Assembly: GCA_964036045.1 (NCBI GenBank)
Contig: OZ038383.1
Location: 111,387,241 to 111,451,240 of the forward strand
Origin: Eutreptiella sp. 'Long Island Sound 2002'
Taxonomy: Eukaryota; Euglenozoa; Euglenophyceae; Eutreptiales; Eutreptiaceae
Reading direction: 5' to 3'
Length of the DNA: 64,000 nucleotides
Made by a program: the position numbers and the translations under genes. Shown piece after piece: positions 18,101 to 32,000 of the stretch. The number at the start of each line of letters is the position of its first letter. Positions within the stretch are counted from its first letter, which is position 1. Under the pieces are notes generated by a model that saw only the letters and a list, made by a program, of their open reading frames with translations, was not told the DNA's origin and ran no database searches.

Positions 18101-21100
18101 ACCGATCAAGACCGAACAAGACCGATCAAGACCGCTCAACACCGATCAAGACCGCTCAAGACCGATCAAGACCGCTCAAGACCGATCAAGACCGCTCAAG
18201 ACCGGTCAGCCCCGTTCAAGACCGATCAAGACCGATCAATACCGATCAAGACCGATCAAGACCGCTCAAGACCGATAAAGAGCGATCAAGACCGATCAAG
18301 ACCGATCAAGACCGCTCAAGACCGATCAAGACGGCTCAAGACTGATCAAGACCGCTCAAGACCGATCAAGACCGCTCAAGACCGCTCAAGACCGATGAAG
18401 ACCGATCAAGACCGATCAAGACTGATCAAGACCGATGAAGACCGATGAAGACCGCTCAAGACCGATCAAGCCCGATCAAGACCGATCAAGACCGCTCAAG
18501 ACCACTCAAGACCGCTCAAGACCGCTCAAGACCGCTCAAGACCGATAAAGACCGATCAAGACCGATGAAGACCGATCAAGACTGATCAAGACTGATCAAG
18601 ACCAATCAAGACCGATCAAGACCGATCAAGACCGCTCAAGACCGATCAGGACCGATCAAGACCGATCAAGACCGATCAAGGCCGATCAAGACCGCTCAAG
18701 ACCGATGAAGAGTGATCAAGACCGATCACGACCGATCAAGACCTCTCAAGACCGATCAAGACCGATCAAGACCGATCAAGACCGATCAAGACCGATCAAG
18801 ACTGATCAAGACCGATCAAGACCGATCAAGACCGCTCAAGACCGATCAAGCCCGATCAAGACCGATCAAGACCGCTCAAGACCACTCAAGACCGCTCAAG
18901 ACCGCTCAAGACCGCTCAAGACTGATAAAGACCGATCAAGACCGATGAAGACCGATCAAGACTGATCAAGACTGATCAAGACCGATCAAGACCGATCAAG
19001 ACCGACCAAGACCGCTCCAGACCGATCAGGACCGATCAAGACCGATCAAGACCGATGAAGGCCGATCAAGACCGCTCAAGACCGATGAAGAGTGATCAAG
19101 ACCGATCAAGACCGATCAAGACCGCTCAAGACCAATCAAGACCGATCAAGACCGATCAAGACCGATCAAGACCACTCAAGACCGCTCAAGACCGATAAAG
19201 AGCAATCAAGACCGATCAAGACCGATCAAGACCGCTCAAGACGGATCAAGATCGCTCAAGACCGGTCAGCCCCGTTCAAGACCGATAAAGACCGATAAAG
19301 ACCGGTCAAGACTGATCAAGACCGATCCAGTCCGATCAAGACCGATCAAGACCGATCAAGTTCGATAAACACCGATAAAGACCGATAAAGACCGATCAAG
19401 ACCGATCAGGACCGATCAAGACTGCTGAAGACCGATCAAGACCGCTCAAGACCGATCAAGACCGATCAAGACCGATAAAGACCGATAAAGACCGATCAAG
19501 AACGCTCCACACCAATCAAGACCGATCAAGACCGATCAAGACCGATCAAGACCGCTCCACACCGATCAAGACCGATCAAGACCGATCAAGACCGCTCAAG
19601 ACCAATAAAGACCGATCAAGACCGATGAAGACCGATCAAGACTGATCAAGACTGATCAAGACCGATCAAGACCGATCAAGACCGATCAAGACCGCTCAAG
19701 ACCGATCAGGACCGATCAAGACCGATCAAGACCGATCAAGACCGCTCAAGACCGCTCAAGACCGATAAAGAGCAATCAAGACCGATCAAGACCGATCAAG
19801 ACCGCTCAAGACCGATCAAGATCGCTCAAGACCGGTCAGCCCCGTTCAAGACCGATAAAGACCGATAAAGACCGGTCAAGACTGATCAAGACCGATCCAG
19901 TCCGATCAAGACCGATCAAGACCGATCAAGTTCGATAAACACCGATAAAGACCGATAAAGACCGATCAAGACCGATCAGGACCAATCAAGACTGCTGAAG
20001 ACCGATCAAGACCGCTCAAGACCGATCAAGACGGATCAAGACCGATAAAGACCGATAAAGACCGATCAAGACTGCTCCACACCGATCAAGACCGATCAAG
20101 ACCGATCAAGACCGCTCAAGACCGATCAGGACCGATCAAGGCCGATGAAGACCGATGAAGACCGATCAAGACTGATCAAGACTGATCAAGACCGATCAAG
20201 ACCGATCAAGACCGATCAAGACCGCTCAAGACCGATCAGGACCGATCAAGACCGATCAAGACCGATCAAGGCCGATCAAGACCGCTCAAGACCGATGAAG
20301 GATGATCAAGACCGATCAAGACCGATCAAGACCGCTCAAGACCGATCAAGACCGATCAAGACCGATCAAGACCGATCATGACCGCTCAAGACCGCTCAAG
20401 ACCGATAAAGAGCAATCAAGACCGATCAAGACCGATCAAGACCGCTCAAGACCGATCAAGATCGCTCAAGACCGGTCAGCCCCGTTCAAGACCGATAAAG
20501 ACCGATAAAGACCGGTCAAGAATGATCAAGACCGATCCAGTCCGATCAAGACCGATCAAGACCGATCAAGTTCGATAAACACCGATAAAGACCGATAAGG
20601 AGCGATCAAGTCCAATCAGGACCGATCAAGACCGATCAAGACTGCTGAAGACCGATCAAGACCGCTCAAGACCGATCAAGACGGATCAAGACCGATAAAG
20701 ACCGATAAAGACCGAGCAAGACCGCTCCGCACCGATCAAGACCGATCAAGACCGCTCAAGACCGATAAAGACCGATAAAGACCGATCAAGACCGATGAAG
20801 ACCGATCAAGACTGATCAAGACTGATCAAGACCGATCAAGACCGATCAAGACCGATCAAGACCGCTCAAGACCGATCAGGACCGATCAAGACCGATCAAG
20901 ACCGATCAAGGCCGATCAAGACCGCTCAAGACCGATGAAGAGTGATCAAGACCGATCAAGACCGATCAAGACCGCTCAAGACCGATCAAGACCGATCAAG
21001 ACCGATCAAGACCGATCAAGACCGCTCAAGACCGCTCAAGACCGATAAAGAGCAATCAAGACCGATCAAGACCGCTCAAGACCGCTCAAGACCGATCAAG

Positions 21101-24100
21101 AACGCTCAAGACCGGTCAGCCCCGTTCAAGACCGATAAAGACCGATAAAGACCGGTCAAGACCGATCAAGACCGATCCAGTCCGATCAAGACCGATCAAG
21201 ACCGATCAAGTTCGATAAACACCGATAAAGACCGATATAGACCGATCAAGTCCGATCAGGACCGATCAAGACTGCTGAAGACCGATCAAGACCGATGAAG
21301 AGTGATCAAGACCGATCAAGACCGATCAAGACCGCTCAAGACCGATCAAGACCGCTCAAGACCGATCAAGACCGATCAAGACCGATCAAGACCGATCAAG
21401 ACCCCTCAAGACCGCTCAAGACCGATAAAGAGCAATCAAGACCGATCAAGACCGATCAAGACCGCTCAAGACCGATCAAGATCGCTCAAGACCGGTCAGC
21501 CCCGTTCAAGACCGATAAAGACCGATAAAGACCGGTCAAGACTGATCAAGACCGATCAAGACCGCTCAAGACCGATCAAGACGGATCAAGACCGATCAAG
21601 ACCGATAAAGACCGATCAAGACCGCGCCACACCGATCAAGACCGATTAAGACCGATCAAGACCGATCAAGACCGCTCCACACCGATCAAGACCGATCAAG
21701 ACCGATCAAGACTGATCAAGACCGATGAAGACCGATCAAGACCGCTCAAGACCGATCAAGCCCTATCAAGACCCATCAAGAACGCTCAAGACCACTCATG
21801 ACCGCTCAAGACCGCTCAAGACCGCTCAAGACCGATAAAGACCGATCAAGACCGATGAAGACCGATCAAGACTGATCAAGACTGATCAAGACCGATCAAG
21901 ACCGATCAAGACCGATCAAGACCGCTCAAGACCGATCAGGACCGATCAAGACCGATCAAGGCCGATCAAGACCGCTCAAGACCGACGAAGAGTGATCAAG
22001 ACCGATCAAGACCGATCAAGACCGCTCAAGACCGATCAAGACCGATCAAGACCGATCAAGACCGCTCAAGACCGCTCAAGACCGATAAAGAGCAATCAAG
22101 ACCGATCAAGACCGATCAAGACCGCTCAAGACCGATCAAGATCGCTCAAGACCGGTCAGCCCCGTTCAAGACCGATAAAGACCGATAAAGACCGGTCAAG
22201 ACTGATCAAGACCGATCCAGTCCGATCAAGACCGATCAAGACCGATCAAGTTCGATAAACACCGATAAAGACCGATAAAGACCGATCAAGACCGATCAGG
22301 ACCGATCAAGACTGCTGAAGACCGATCAAGACCGCTCAAGACCGATCAAGACGGATCAAGACCGATAAAGACCGATAAAGACCGATCAAGACCGCTCCAC
22401 ACCGATCAAGACCGATCAAGACCGATCAAGACCGATCAAGACCGCTCCACACCGATCAAGACCGATCAAGACCGATCAAGACCGCTCAAGACCAATAAAG
22501 ACCGATCAAGACCGATGAAGACCGATCAAGACTGATCAAGACTGATCAAGACCGATCAAGACCGATCAAGACCGATCAAGACCGATCAAGACCGATCAGG
22601 ACCGATCAAGACCGATCAAGACCGATCAAGGCCGATTGAGACCGCTCAAGACCGATGAAGAGTGATCAAGACCGATCAAGACCGATCAAGACCGCTCAAG
22701 ACCGATCAAGACCGATCAAGACCGATCAAGACCGATCATGACCGCTCAAGACCGCTCAAGGCCGATAAAGAGCAATCAAGACCGATCAAGACCGATCAAG
22801 ACCGCTCAAGACCGATCAAGATCGCTCAAGACCGGTCAGCCCCGTTCAAGACCGATAAAGACCGATAAAGACCGGTCAAGACTGATCAAGACCGATCCAG
22901 TCCGATCAAGACCGATCAAGACCGATCAAGTTCGATAAACACCGATAAAGACCGATAAAGACCGATCAAGACCGATCAGGACCGATCAAGACCGATCAAG
23001 ACTGCTGAAGACCGATCAAGACCGCTCAAGACCGATCAAGACCGATCAAGACCGATAAAGACCGATAAAGACCGATTAAGACCGCTCCACAGCGATCAAG
23101 ACCGATCAAGACCGATCAAGACCGATCAAGACCGCTCCACACCGATCAGGACCGATCAAGACCGATCAAGACCGCTCAAGACCGATAAAGACCGATCAAG
23201 ACCGATGAAGAACGATCAAGACTGATCAAGACTGATCAAGACCGATCAAGACCGATCAAGACCGATCAAGACCGCTCAAGACCGATCAGGACCGGTCAAG
23301 ACCGATCAAGACCGATCAAGGCCGATCAAGACCGCTCAAGACCGATGAAGAGTGATCAAGACCGATCAAGACCGATCAAGACCGCTCAAGACCGATCAAG
23401 ACCGATCAAGACCGATCAAGACCGATCAAGACCGCTCAAGACTAATCAAGACCGATAAAGAGCAATCAAGACCGATCAAGACCGATCAAGACCGCTCAAG
23501 ACCGATCAAGATCGCTCAAGACCGGTCAGCCCCGTTCAAGACCGATAAAGACCGATAAAGACCGGTCAAGACTGATCAAGACCGATCCAGTCCGATCAAG
23601 ACCGATCAAGACCGATCAAGTTCGATAAACACCGATAAAGACGGATAAAGACCGATCAAGACCGATCAGGACCGATCAAGACTGCTGAAGACCGATCAAG
23701 ACCGCTCAAGACCGATCAAGACGGATCAAGACCGATAAAGACCGATAAAGACCGATCAAGACCGCTCCACACCGATCAAGACCGATCAAGACCGATCAAG
23801 ACCGATCAAGACCGATCAAGAGCGCTCCACACCGATCAAGACCGATCAAGACCGATCAAGACCGCTCAAGACCAATAAAGACCGATCAAGACCGATGAAG
23901 ACCGATCAAGACTGATCAAGACTGATCAAGACCGATCAAGACCGATCAAGACCGATCAAGACCGATCAAGACCGATCAAGACCGCTCCACACCGATCAGG
24001 ACCGATCAAGACCGATCAAGACCGCTCAAGACCGATAAAGACCGATCAAGACCGATGAAGACCGATCAAGACTGATCAAGACTGATCAAGACCGATCAAG

Positions 24101-26000
24101 ACCGATCAAGACCGATCAAGACCGCTCAAGACCGATCAGGACCGGTCAAGACCGATCAAGACCGATCAAGGCCGATCAAGACCGCTCAAGACCGATGAAG
24201 AGTGATCAAGACCGATCAAGACCGATCAAGACCGCTCAAGACCGATCAAGACCGATCAAGACCGATCAAGACCGATCAAGACCGCTCAAGACTAATCAAG
24301 ACCGATAAAGAGCAATCAAGACCGATCAAGACCGATCAAGACCGCTCAAGACCGATCAAGATCGCTCAAGACCGGTCAGCCCCGTTCAAGACCGATAAAG
24401 ACCGATAAAGACCGGTCAAGACTGATCAAGACCGATCCAGTCCGATCAAGACCGATCAAGACCGATCAAGTTCGATAAACACCGATAAAGACGGATAAAG
24501 ACCGATCAAGACCGATCAGGACCGATCAAGACTGCTGAAGACCGATCAAGACCGCTCAAGACCGATCAAGACGGATCAAGACCGATAAAGACCGATAAAG
24601 ACCGATCAAGACCGCTCCACACCGATCAAGACCGATCAAGACCGATCAAGACCGATCAAGACCGATCAAGACCGATCAAGAGCGCTCCACACCGATCAAG
24701 ACCGATCAAGACCGATCAAGACCGCTCAAGACCAATAAAGACCGATCAAGACCGATGAAGACCGATCAAGACTGATCAAGACTGATCAAGACCGATCAAG
24801 ACCGATCAAGACCGATCAAGACCGATCAAGACCGATCAGGACCGATCAAGACCGATCAAGACCGATCAAGGCCGATCAAGACCGCTCAAGACCGATGAAG
24901 AGTGATCAAGACCGATCAAGACCGATCAAGACCGCTCAAGACCGATCAAGACCGATCTAGACCGATCAAGACCGATCATGACCGCTCAAGACCGCTCAAG
25001 ACCGATAAAGAGCAATCAAGACCGATCAAGACCGATCAAGACCGCTCAAGACCGATCAAGATCGCTCAAGACCGGTCAGCCCCGTTCAAGACCGATAAAG
25101 ACCGATAAAGACCGGTCAAGACTGATCAAGACCGATCCAGTCCGATCAAGACCGATCAAGACCGATCAAGTTCGATAAACACCGATAAAGACCGATAAAG
25201 ACCGATCAAGACCGATCAGGACCGATCAAGACCGATCAAGACTGCTGAAGACCGATCAAGACCGCTCAAGACCGATCAAGACGGATCAAGACCGATAAAG
25301 ACCGATAAAGACCGATCAAGACCGCTCCACACCGATAAAGACCGATCAAGACCGATCAAGACCGATCAAGACCGCTCCACACCGATCAGGACCGATCAAG
25401 ACCGATCAAGACCGCTCAAGACCGATAAAGACCGATCAAGACCGATGAAGACCGATCAAGACTGATCAAGACTGATCAAGACCGATCAAGACCGATCAAG
25501 ACCGATCAAGACCGCTCAAGACCGATCAGGACCGATCAAGACCGATCAAGACCGATCAAGGCCGATCAAGACCGCTCAAGACCGATGAAGAGTGATCAAG
25601 ACCGATCAAGACCGATCAAGACCGCTCAAGACCGATCAAGACCGATCAAGACCGACCAAGACCGATCAAGACCGCTCAAGACCGCTCAAGACCGATAAAG
25701 AGCAATCAAGACCGATCAAGACCGATCAAGACCGCTCAAGACTGATCAAGACCGATCCAGTCCGATCAAGACCGATCAAGACCGATCATGTTCGATAAAC
25801 ACCGATAAAGACCGATAAAGACCGATCAAGTCCGATCAGGACCGATCAAGACTGCTGAAGACCGATCAAGACCGCTCAAGACCGATCAAGACGGATCAAG
25901 ACCGATAAAGACCGATAAAGACCGATCAAGACCGCTCCACACCGATCAAGACCGATGAAGACCGATCAAGACCAATCAAGACCGATCAAGACCGATCAAG
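15101..26000 (+). repeat. Indel-free domain of the 10-bp satellite
   Basis: Over 10,900 bases, 1,090 successive units all start at positions equal to 1 modulo 10, although substitutions are frequent (perhaps one unit in three). The domain begins after the odd unit near 15,090-15,100 and ends at the truncated unit ACAAG at 26,001. Confidence 0.85.
18201..25090 (+). repeat. Higher-order repeat zone in the 10-bp satellite
   Basis: The unusual pair of units ACCGGTCAGC and CCCGTTCAAG recurs eleven times with spacings of 1060, 570, 640, 640, 380, 660, 680, 690, 850 and 700 bp, all multiples of ten. Neighbouring variant units (GATCAAGATCGCTCAAG before, TTCGATAAACACCG after) recur in the same order, so whole blocks of about 60-70 units were copied. 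Two more copies of the marker lie near 31,090 and 31,575 in the second domain. Confidence 0.85.
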
Positions 26001-29000
26001 ACAAGACCGATCAAGACCGATCAAGACCGATCAAGGCCGATCAAGACCGATCAAGACCGATCAAGACCGATCAAGACCGATCAAGACCGAGCAAGACCGA
26101 TCAAGGCCGATCAAGACCGATCAAGACCGATCAAGACCGATCAAGACCGATCAAGACCGCTCAATACCGCTCAAGACCATTCAAGACCGGTCAAGACCGA
26201 TCAAGACCGATCAAGACCGATCAAGCCCGATCAAGACCGATAAAGACCGATCAAGAATGATCAAGACCGATAAAGACCGCTGAGGACTGATCAAGAGCAA
26301 TCAAGACCGATCAAGACCGCTCAAGACCGATCAAGACCGATGAAGGACGATCAAGACCGATCAAGACCGATCAAGACCGATCAAGACCGATCAAGACCGA
26401 TGAAGACCGATCAAGACCGATCAAGACCGATCAAGACCGCTCAAGACCGATCAAGACCGATCAAGACCAACCAAGACTGGTCAAGACCGATCAAGACCGA
26501 TCAAGACCGATCAAGACCGATCAAGACCGCTGAAGACCGCTCAAGACCGATCAAGACCGATAAAGACCGCTCAAGACCGATCAAGACCGATCAAGACCAA
26601 TCAAGACCGATCAAGACCGATCAAGACCGATCAAGACCGATCAAGAGCGATCAAGACCAATCAAGACCGATCAAGACCGATCAAGACCGATCAAGACCGC
26701 TGAAGACCGATCAAGACCGATAACCCCGATAAAGACCGATCAAGACCGATCAAGACCGATCAAGACCGATCAAGACCGATCAAGACCACTGAAGACCGAT
26801 CAAGACCGCTCAAGACCGATCAAGACCGATCAAGACCAATCAAGACCGATCAAGACCGATCAAGACCGCTCAAGACCGATCAAGACCGATCAAGACTGAT
26901 CAAGACCAATCAAGACTGATCAAGACCGATCAAGACCGATCAAGACCGCTCAAGACCGCTCAAGACCGATCAAGACCGATCAAGACCGATCAAGACTGAT
27001 CAAGACCGATCAAGACCGCTGAAGACCGATCAAGACCGATAAAGACCGATCCAGAATGATCAAGACCGATCAAGACCGCTGAGGACTGATCAAGAGCAAT
27101 CAAGACCGATCAAGACCGATCAAGACCGATCAAGACCGATGAAGGACGATCAAGACCGATCAAGACCGATCAAGACCGATCAAGACCGATCAAGACCGAT
27201 GAAGACCGATGAAGACCGATCAAGACCGATCAAGACCGCTCAAGACCGATCAGACCGATCAAGACCGATCAAGACCGACCAAGACCGATCAAGACCGATC
27301 AAGACCGATCAAGACCGATCAAGACCGATCAAGACCGCTGAAGACCGATCAAGACCGCTCAAGACCGATCAAGACCGATCAAGACCGATAAAGACCGCTC
27401 AAGACGGATCAAGACCGCTCAAGACCAATCAAGACCGATCAAGACCGATCAAGACCGATCCAGACCGATCAAGAACGATCAAGACCAATCAAGACCGATC
27501 AAGACCGATCAAGACCGATCAAGACCGATCAAGACCGCTGAAGACCGATCAAGACCGATAAAGAACGATCAAGACCAATCAAGACCGATCAAGACCGATG
27601 AAGACCGCTCAGGACCGATCAAGACCGATAAAGACCGCTCAAGACCGATCAAGACCGCTCAAGACCGATCAAGACCGATCAAGACCGATCAAGACCGATC
27701 AAGACCGATCAAGACCGATCAAGACCGATCAAGACCGATCAAGACCGATCAAGACCGATCAAGACCGCTCAAGACCGATCAAGACCGATCAAGACCGATC
27801 AAGACCGATCAAGACCGCTCAAGACCGCTCAAGACCGATCAAGACCGATCAAGACCGATCAAGACTGATCAAGACCGATGAAGACCGATCAAGACCACTC
27901 AAGACCGATCAAGCCCGATCAAGACCGATCAAGACCGCTCAAGACCACTCAAGACCGCTCAAGATCGCTCAAGACCGCTCAAGACCGATAAAGACCGATC
28001 AAGACCGACGAAGACCGATCAAGACCGCTCAAGACCGATGAAGAGTGATCAAGACCGATCAAGACCGATCAAGACCGATCAAGCCTGATCAAGACCGATA
28101 AAAACCGATCAAGATTGATCAAGACCAATAAAGACCGCTAAGGACTGATCAAGAGCAATCAAGACCGATCAAGACCGATCAACACCGATCAAGACCGATC
28201 AAGACCGATCAAGACCGATGAAGACCGATGAAGACCGATCAAGACCGATCAAGACCGCTCAAGACCGATCAGACCGATCAAGACCGATCAAGACCGATCA
28301 AGACCGCTCAAGACCGATCAAGACCGTTCAAGACCGATCAAGACCGATCAAGACCGCTCAAGACCGATCAGACCGATCAAGACCGATCAAGACCGACCAA
28401 GACCGCTCAAGACCGATCAAGACCGTTCAAGACCGATCAAGACCGATCAAGACCGCTGAAGACCGATTAAGACCGCTCAAGACGGATCAAGACCGAACAA
28501 GACCGATAAAGACCGCTCAAGACCGATCAAGACCGATCAAGACCAATCAAGACCGATCAAGACCGATCAAGACCGATCAAGAGCGATCAAGACCAATCAA
28601 GACCGATCAAGACCGATCAAGACCGATCAAGACCGATCAAGACCGATCAAGACCGCTGAAGACCGATCAAGACCGATAACCCCCATAAAGACCGATCAAG
28701 ACCGATCAAGACCGATCAAGACCACTAAAGACCGCTCAAGACCGATCAAGACCGATCAAGACCAATCAAGACCGATCAAGACCGATCAAGACCGCTCAAG
28801 ACCGATCAAGACCGATCAACACTGATCAAGACCAATCAAGACCGATAAAGACCGATCAAAACCGATCAAGACGGATCAAGACCGATCAAGACCGATCAAG
28901 ACCGATCAAGACCGATAACCCCGATAAAGACAGATCAAGACCGATCAAGACCGATCAAGACCAATCAACACCGATCAAGACCGATCAAGACCGATCAAGA

Positions 29001-32000
29001 CCGATCAAGACCACTGAAGACCGATCAAGACCACTCAAGACCGATCAAGACCGATCAAGACCGCTCAAGACCGATCAAGACCGATCAAGACCAATCAAGA
29101 CCGATCAAGACCGATCAAGACCGATCAAGAGCGATCAAGACCAATCAAGACCGATCAAGACCGATCAAGACCGATCAAGACCGATCAAGACCGATCAAGA
29201 CCGCTGAAGACCGATCAAGACCGATAACCCCCATAAAGACCGATCAAGACCGATCAAGACCGATCAAGACCGATCAAGACCGATCAAGACCACTAAAGAC
29301 CGATCAAGACCGCTCAAGACCGATCAAGACCGATCAAGACCAATCAAGACGGATCAAGACCGATCAAGACCGCTCAAGACCGATCAAGACCGATCAACAC
29401 TGATCAAGACCAATCAAGACCGATCAAGACCGATCAAGACCGATCAAGACGGATCAAGACCGATCAAGACCGCTGAAGACCGATCAAGACCGATAACCCC
29501 GATAAAGACAGATCAAGACCGATCAAGACCGATCAAGACCGATAACCCCGATAAAGACCGATCAAGACCGATCAAGACCGATCAAGACCACTGAAGACCG
29601 ATCAAGACCACTCAAGACCGATCAAGACCGATCAAGACCGATCAAGACCAATCAAGACCGCTCAAGACCGATCAAGACCGATCAAGACCGATCCCCACTG
29701 ATCAAGACCGATGAAGACCGATCAAGACCGCTCAAGACCGATCAAGCCCGATCAAGACCGATCAAGACCGCTCAAGACCACTCAAGACCGCTCAAGACCG
29801 ATCAAGCCCGATCAAGACCGATCAATACCGCTCAAGACCACTCAAGACCGCTCAAGACCGCTCAAGACCGCTCAAGACCGATAAAGACCGATCAAGACCG
29901 ATGAAGACCGATCAAGACCGCTGAAGACCGATGAAGAGTGATCAAGACCGGTCAAGACTGATCAAGACGGATCTAGTCCGATCAAGACCGATCAAGACCG
30001 ATCAAGTTCGATAAACACCGATAAAGACCGATAAAGACCGATCAAGGCCGATCAGGACCGATCAAGACTGCTGAAGACCGATCAAGACCGCTCAAGACCG
30101 ATCAAGACGGATCAAGACCGATAAACACCGATAAAGACCGATGAAGACCGCTCCAGACCGATCAAGACCGATCAAGACCGATCAAGACCGATCAAGACCG
30201 ATCAAGACCGATCAAGACAAGACCGATCAAGACCGATCAAGACCCATCAAGACCGATCAAGGCCGATCAAGACCGATCAAGACCGATCAAGACGATCAAG
30301 ACCGATCAAGACCGATCAAGACCGATCAAGACCGATCAAGACCGCTAAAGACCGATCAAGACCGATCAAGACCGATCAAGACCGATCAAGACCGATCAAG
30401 ACCGATGAAGGACGATCAAGACCGATCAAGACCGATCAAGACCGATCAAGACCGATCAAGACCGATGAAGATCGATCAAGACCGATCAAGACCGCTCAAG
30501 ACCGATCAGACCGATCAAGACCGATCAAGACCGACCAAGAGTGGTCAAGACCGATCAAGACCGATCAAGACCGATCAAGACCGATCAAGACCGCTAAAGA
30601 CCGATCAAGACCGCTCAAGACCGATCAAGACCGATCAAGACCGATCAAGACCACTCAAGACCGATCAAGACCGATCAAGACCAATCAAGACCGATCAAGA
30701 CCGATCAAGACCGATCAAGACCGATCAAGACCGATGAAGACCGCTCAAGACCGATCAAGACGGATCAAGACCGATCAAGACCGATCAAGACCGATCAAGA
30801 CCGATCAAGACCGATCAAGACCGATCAAGACCGATCAAGACCGCTCAAGACCGATCAAGACCGATCAAGACCGATCAAGACCGATCAAGACCGATCAAGA
30901 CCGATCAAGACCGATGAAGACCGATCGAGACTGATCAAGACCGATCAAGACCACTCAAGACCGATCAAGACCGATCAAGACCGATCAAGACCGATCAAGA
31001 CCGCTCAAGACCGCTCAAGACCGATAAAGAGCGATCAAGACCGATCAAGACCGATCAAGACCGCTCAAGACCGATCAAGACCGCTCAAGACCGGTCAGCC
31101 CCGTTCAAGACCGATAAAGACCGATAAAGACCGGTCAAGACTGATCAAGACCGATCCAGTCCGATCAAGACCGATCAAGACCGATCAAGTTCGATAAACA
31201 CCGACAAAGACCGATCAAGACCGATCAGGACCGATCAAAACTGCTGAAGACCGATCAAGACCGCTCAAGACCAATCAAGACGGATGAAGACCGATAAAGA
31301 CCGATAAAGACCGATCGAGACCGCTCCAGACCGATCAAGACAGATCAAGACCGATCAAGACCGATCAAGACAAGACCGATCAAGACCGATCAAGACCGAT
31401 CAAGACCGATCAAGGCCGATCAAGACCGATCAAGACCGATCAAGACCGATCAAGACCGATCAAGACCGATCAAGACCGATCAAGACCGCTCAAGACCGCT
31501 CAAGACCGATAAAGAGCGATCAAGACCGATCAAGACCGATCAAGACCGCTCAAGACCGATCAAGCCCGATCAAGACCGGTCAGCCCCGTTCAAGACCGAT
31601 AAAGACCGATAAAGACCGGTCAAGACTGATCAAGACCGATCCAGTCCGATCAAGACCGATCAAGACCGATCAAGTTCGATAAACACCGATAAAGACCGAT
31701 CAAGACCGATCAGGACCGATCAAAACTGCTGAAGACCGATCAAGACCGCTCAAGACCAATCAAGACGGATGAAGACCGATAAAGACCGATAAAGACCGAT
31801 CGAGACCGCTCCAGACCGATCAAGACAGATCAAGACCGATCAAGACCGATCAAGACCGATCAAGACAAGACCGATCAAGACCGATCAAGACCGATCAAGA
31901 CCGATCAAGGCCGATCAAGACCGATCAAGACCGATCAAGACCGATCAAGACCGATCAAGACCGATCAAGACCGATCAAGACCGATCAAGACCGATCAAGA

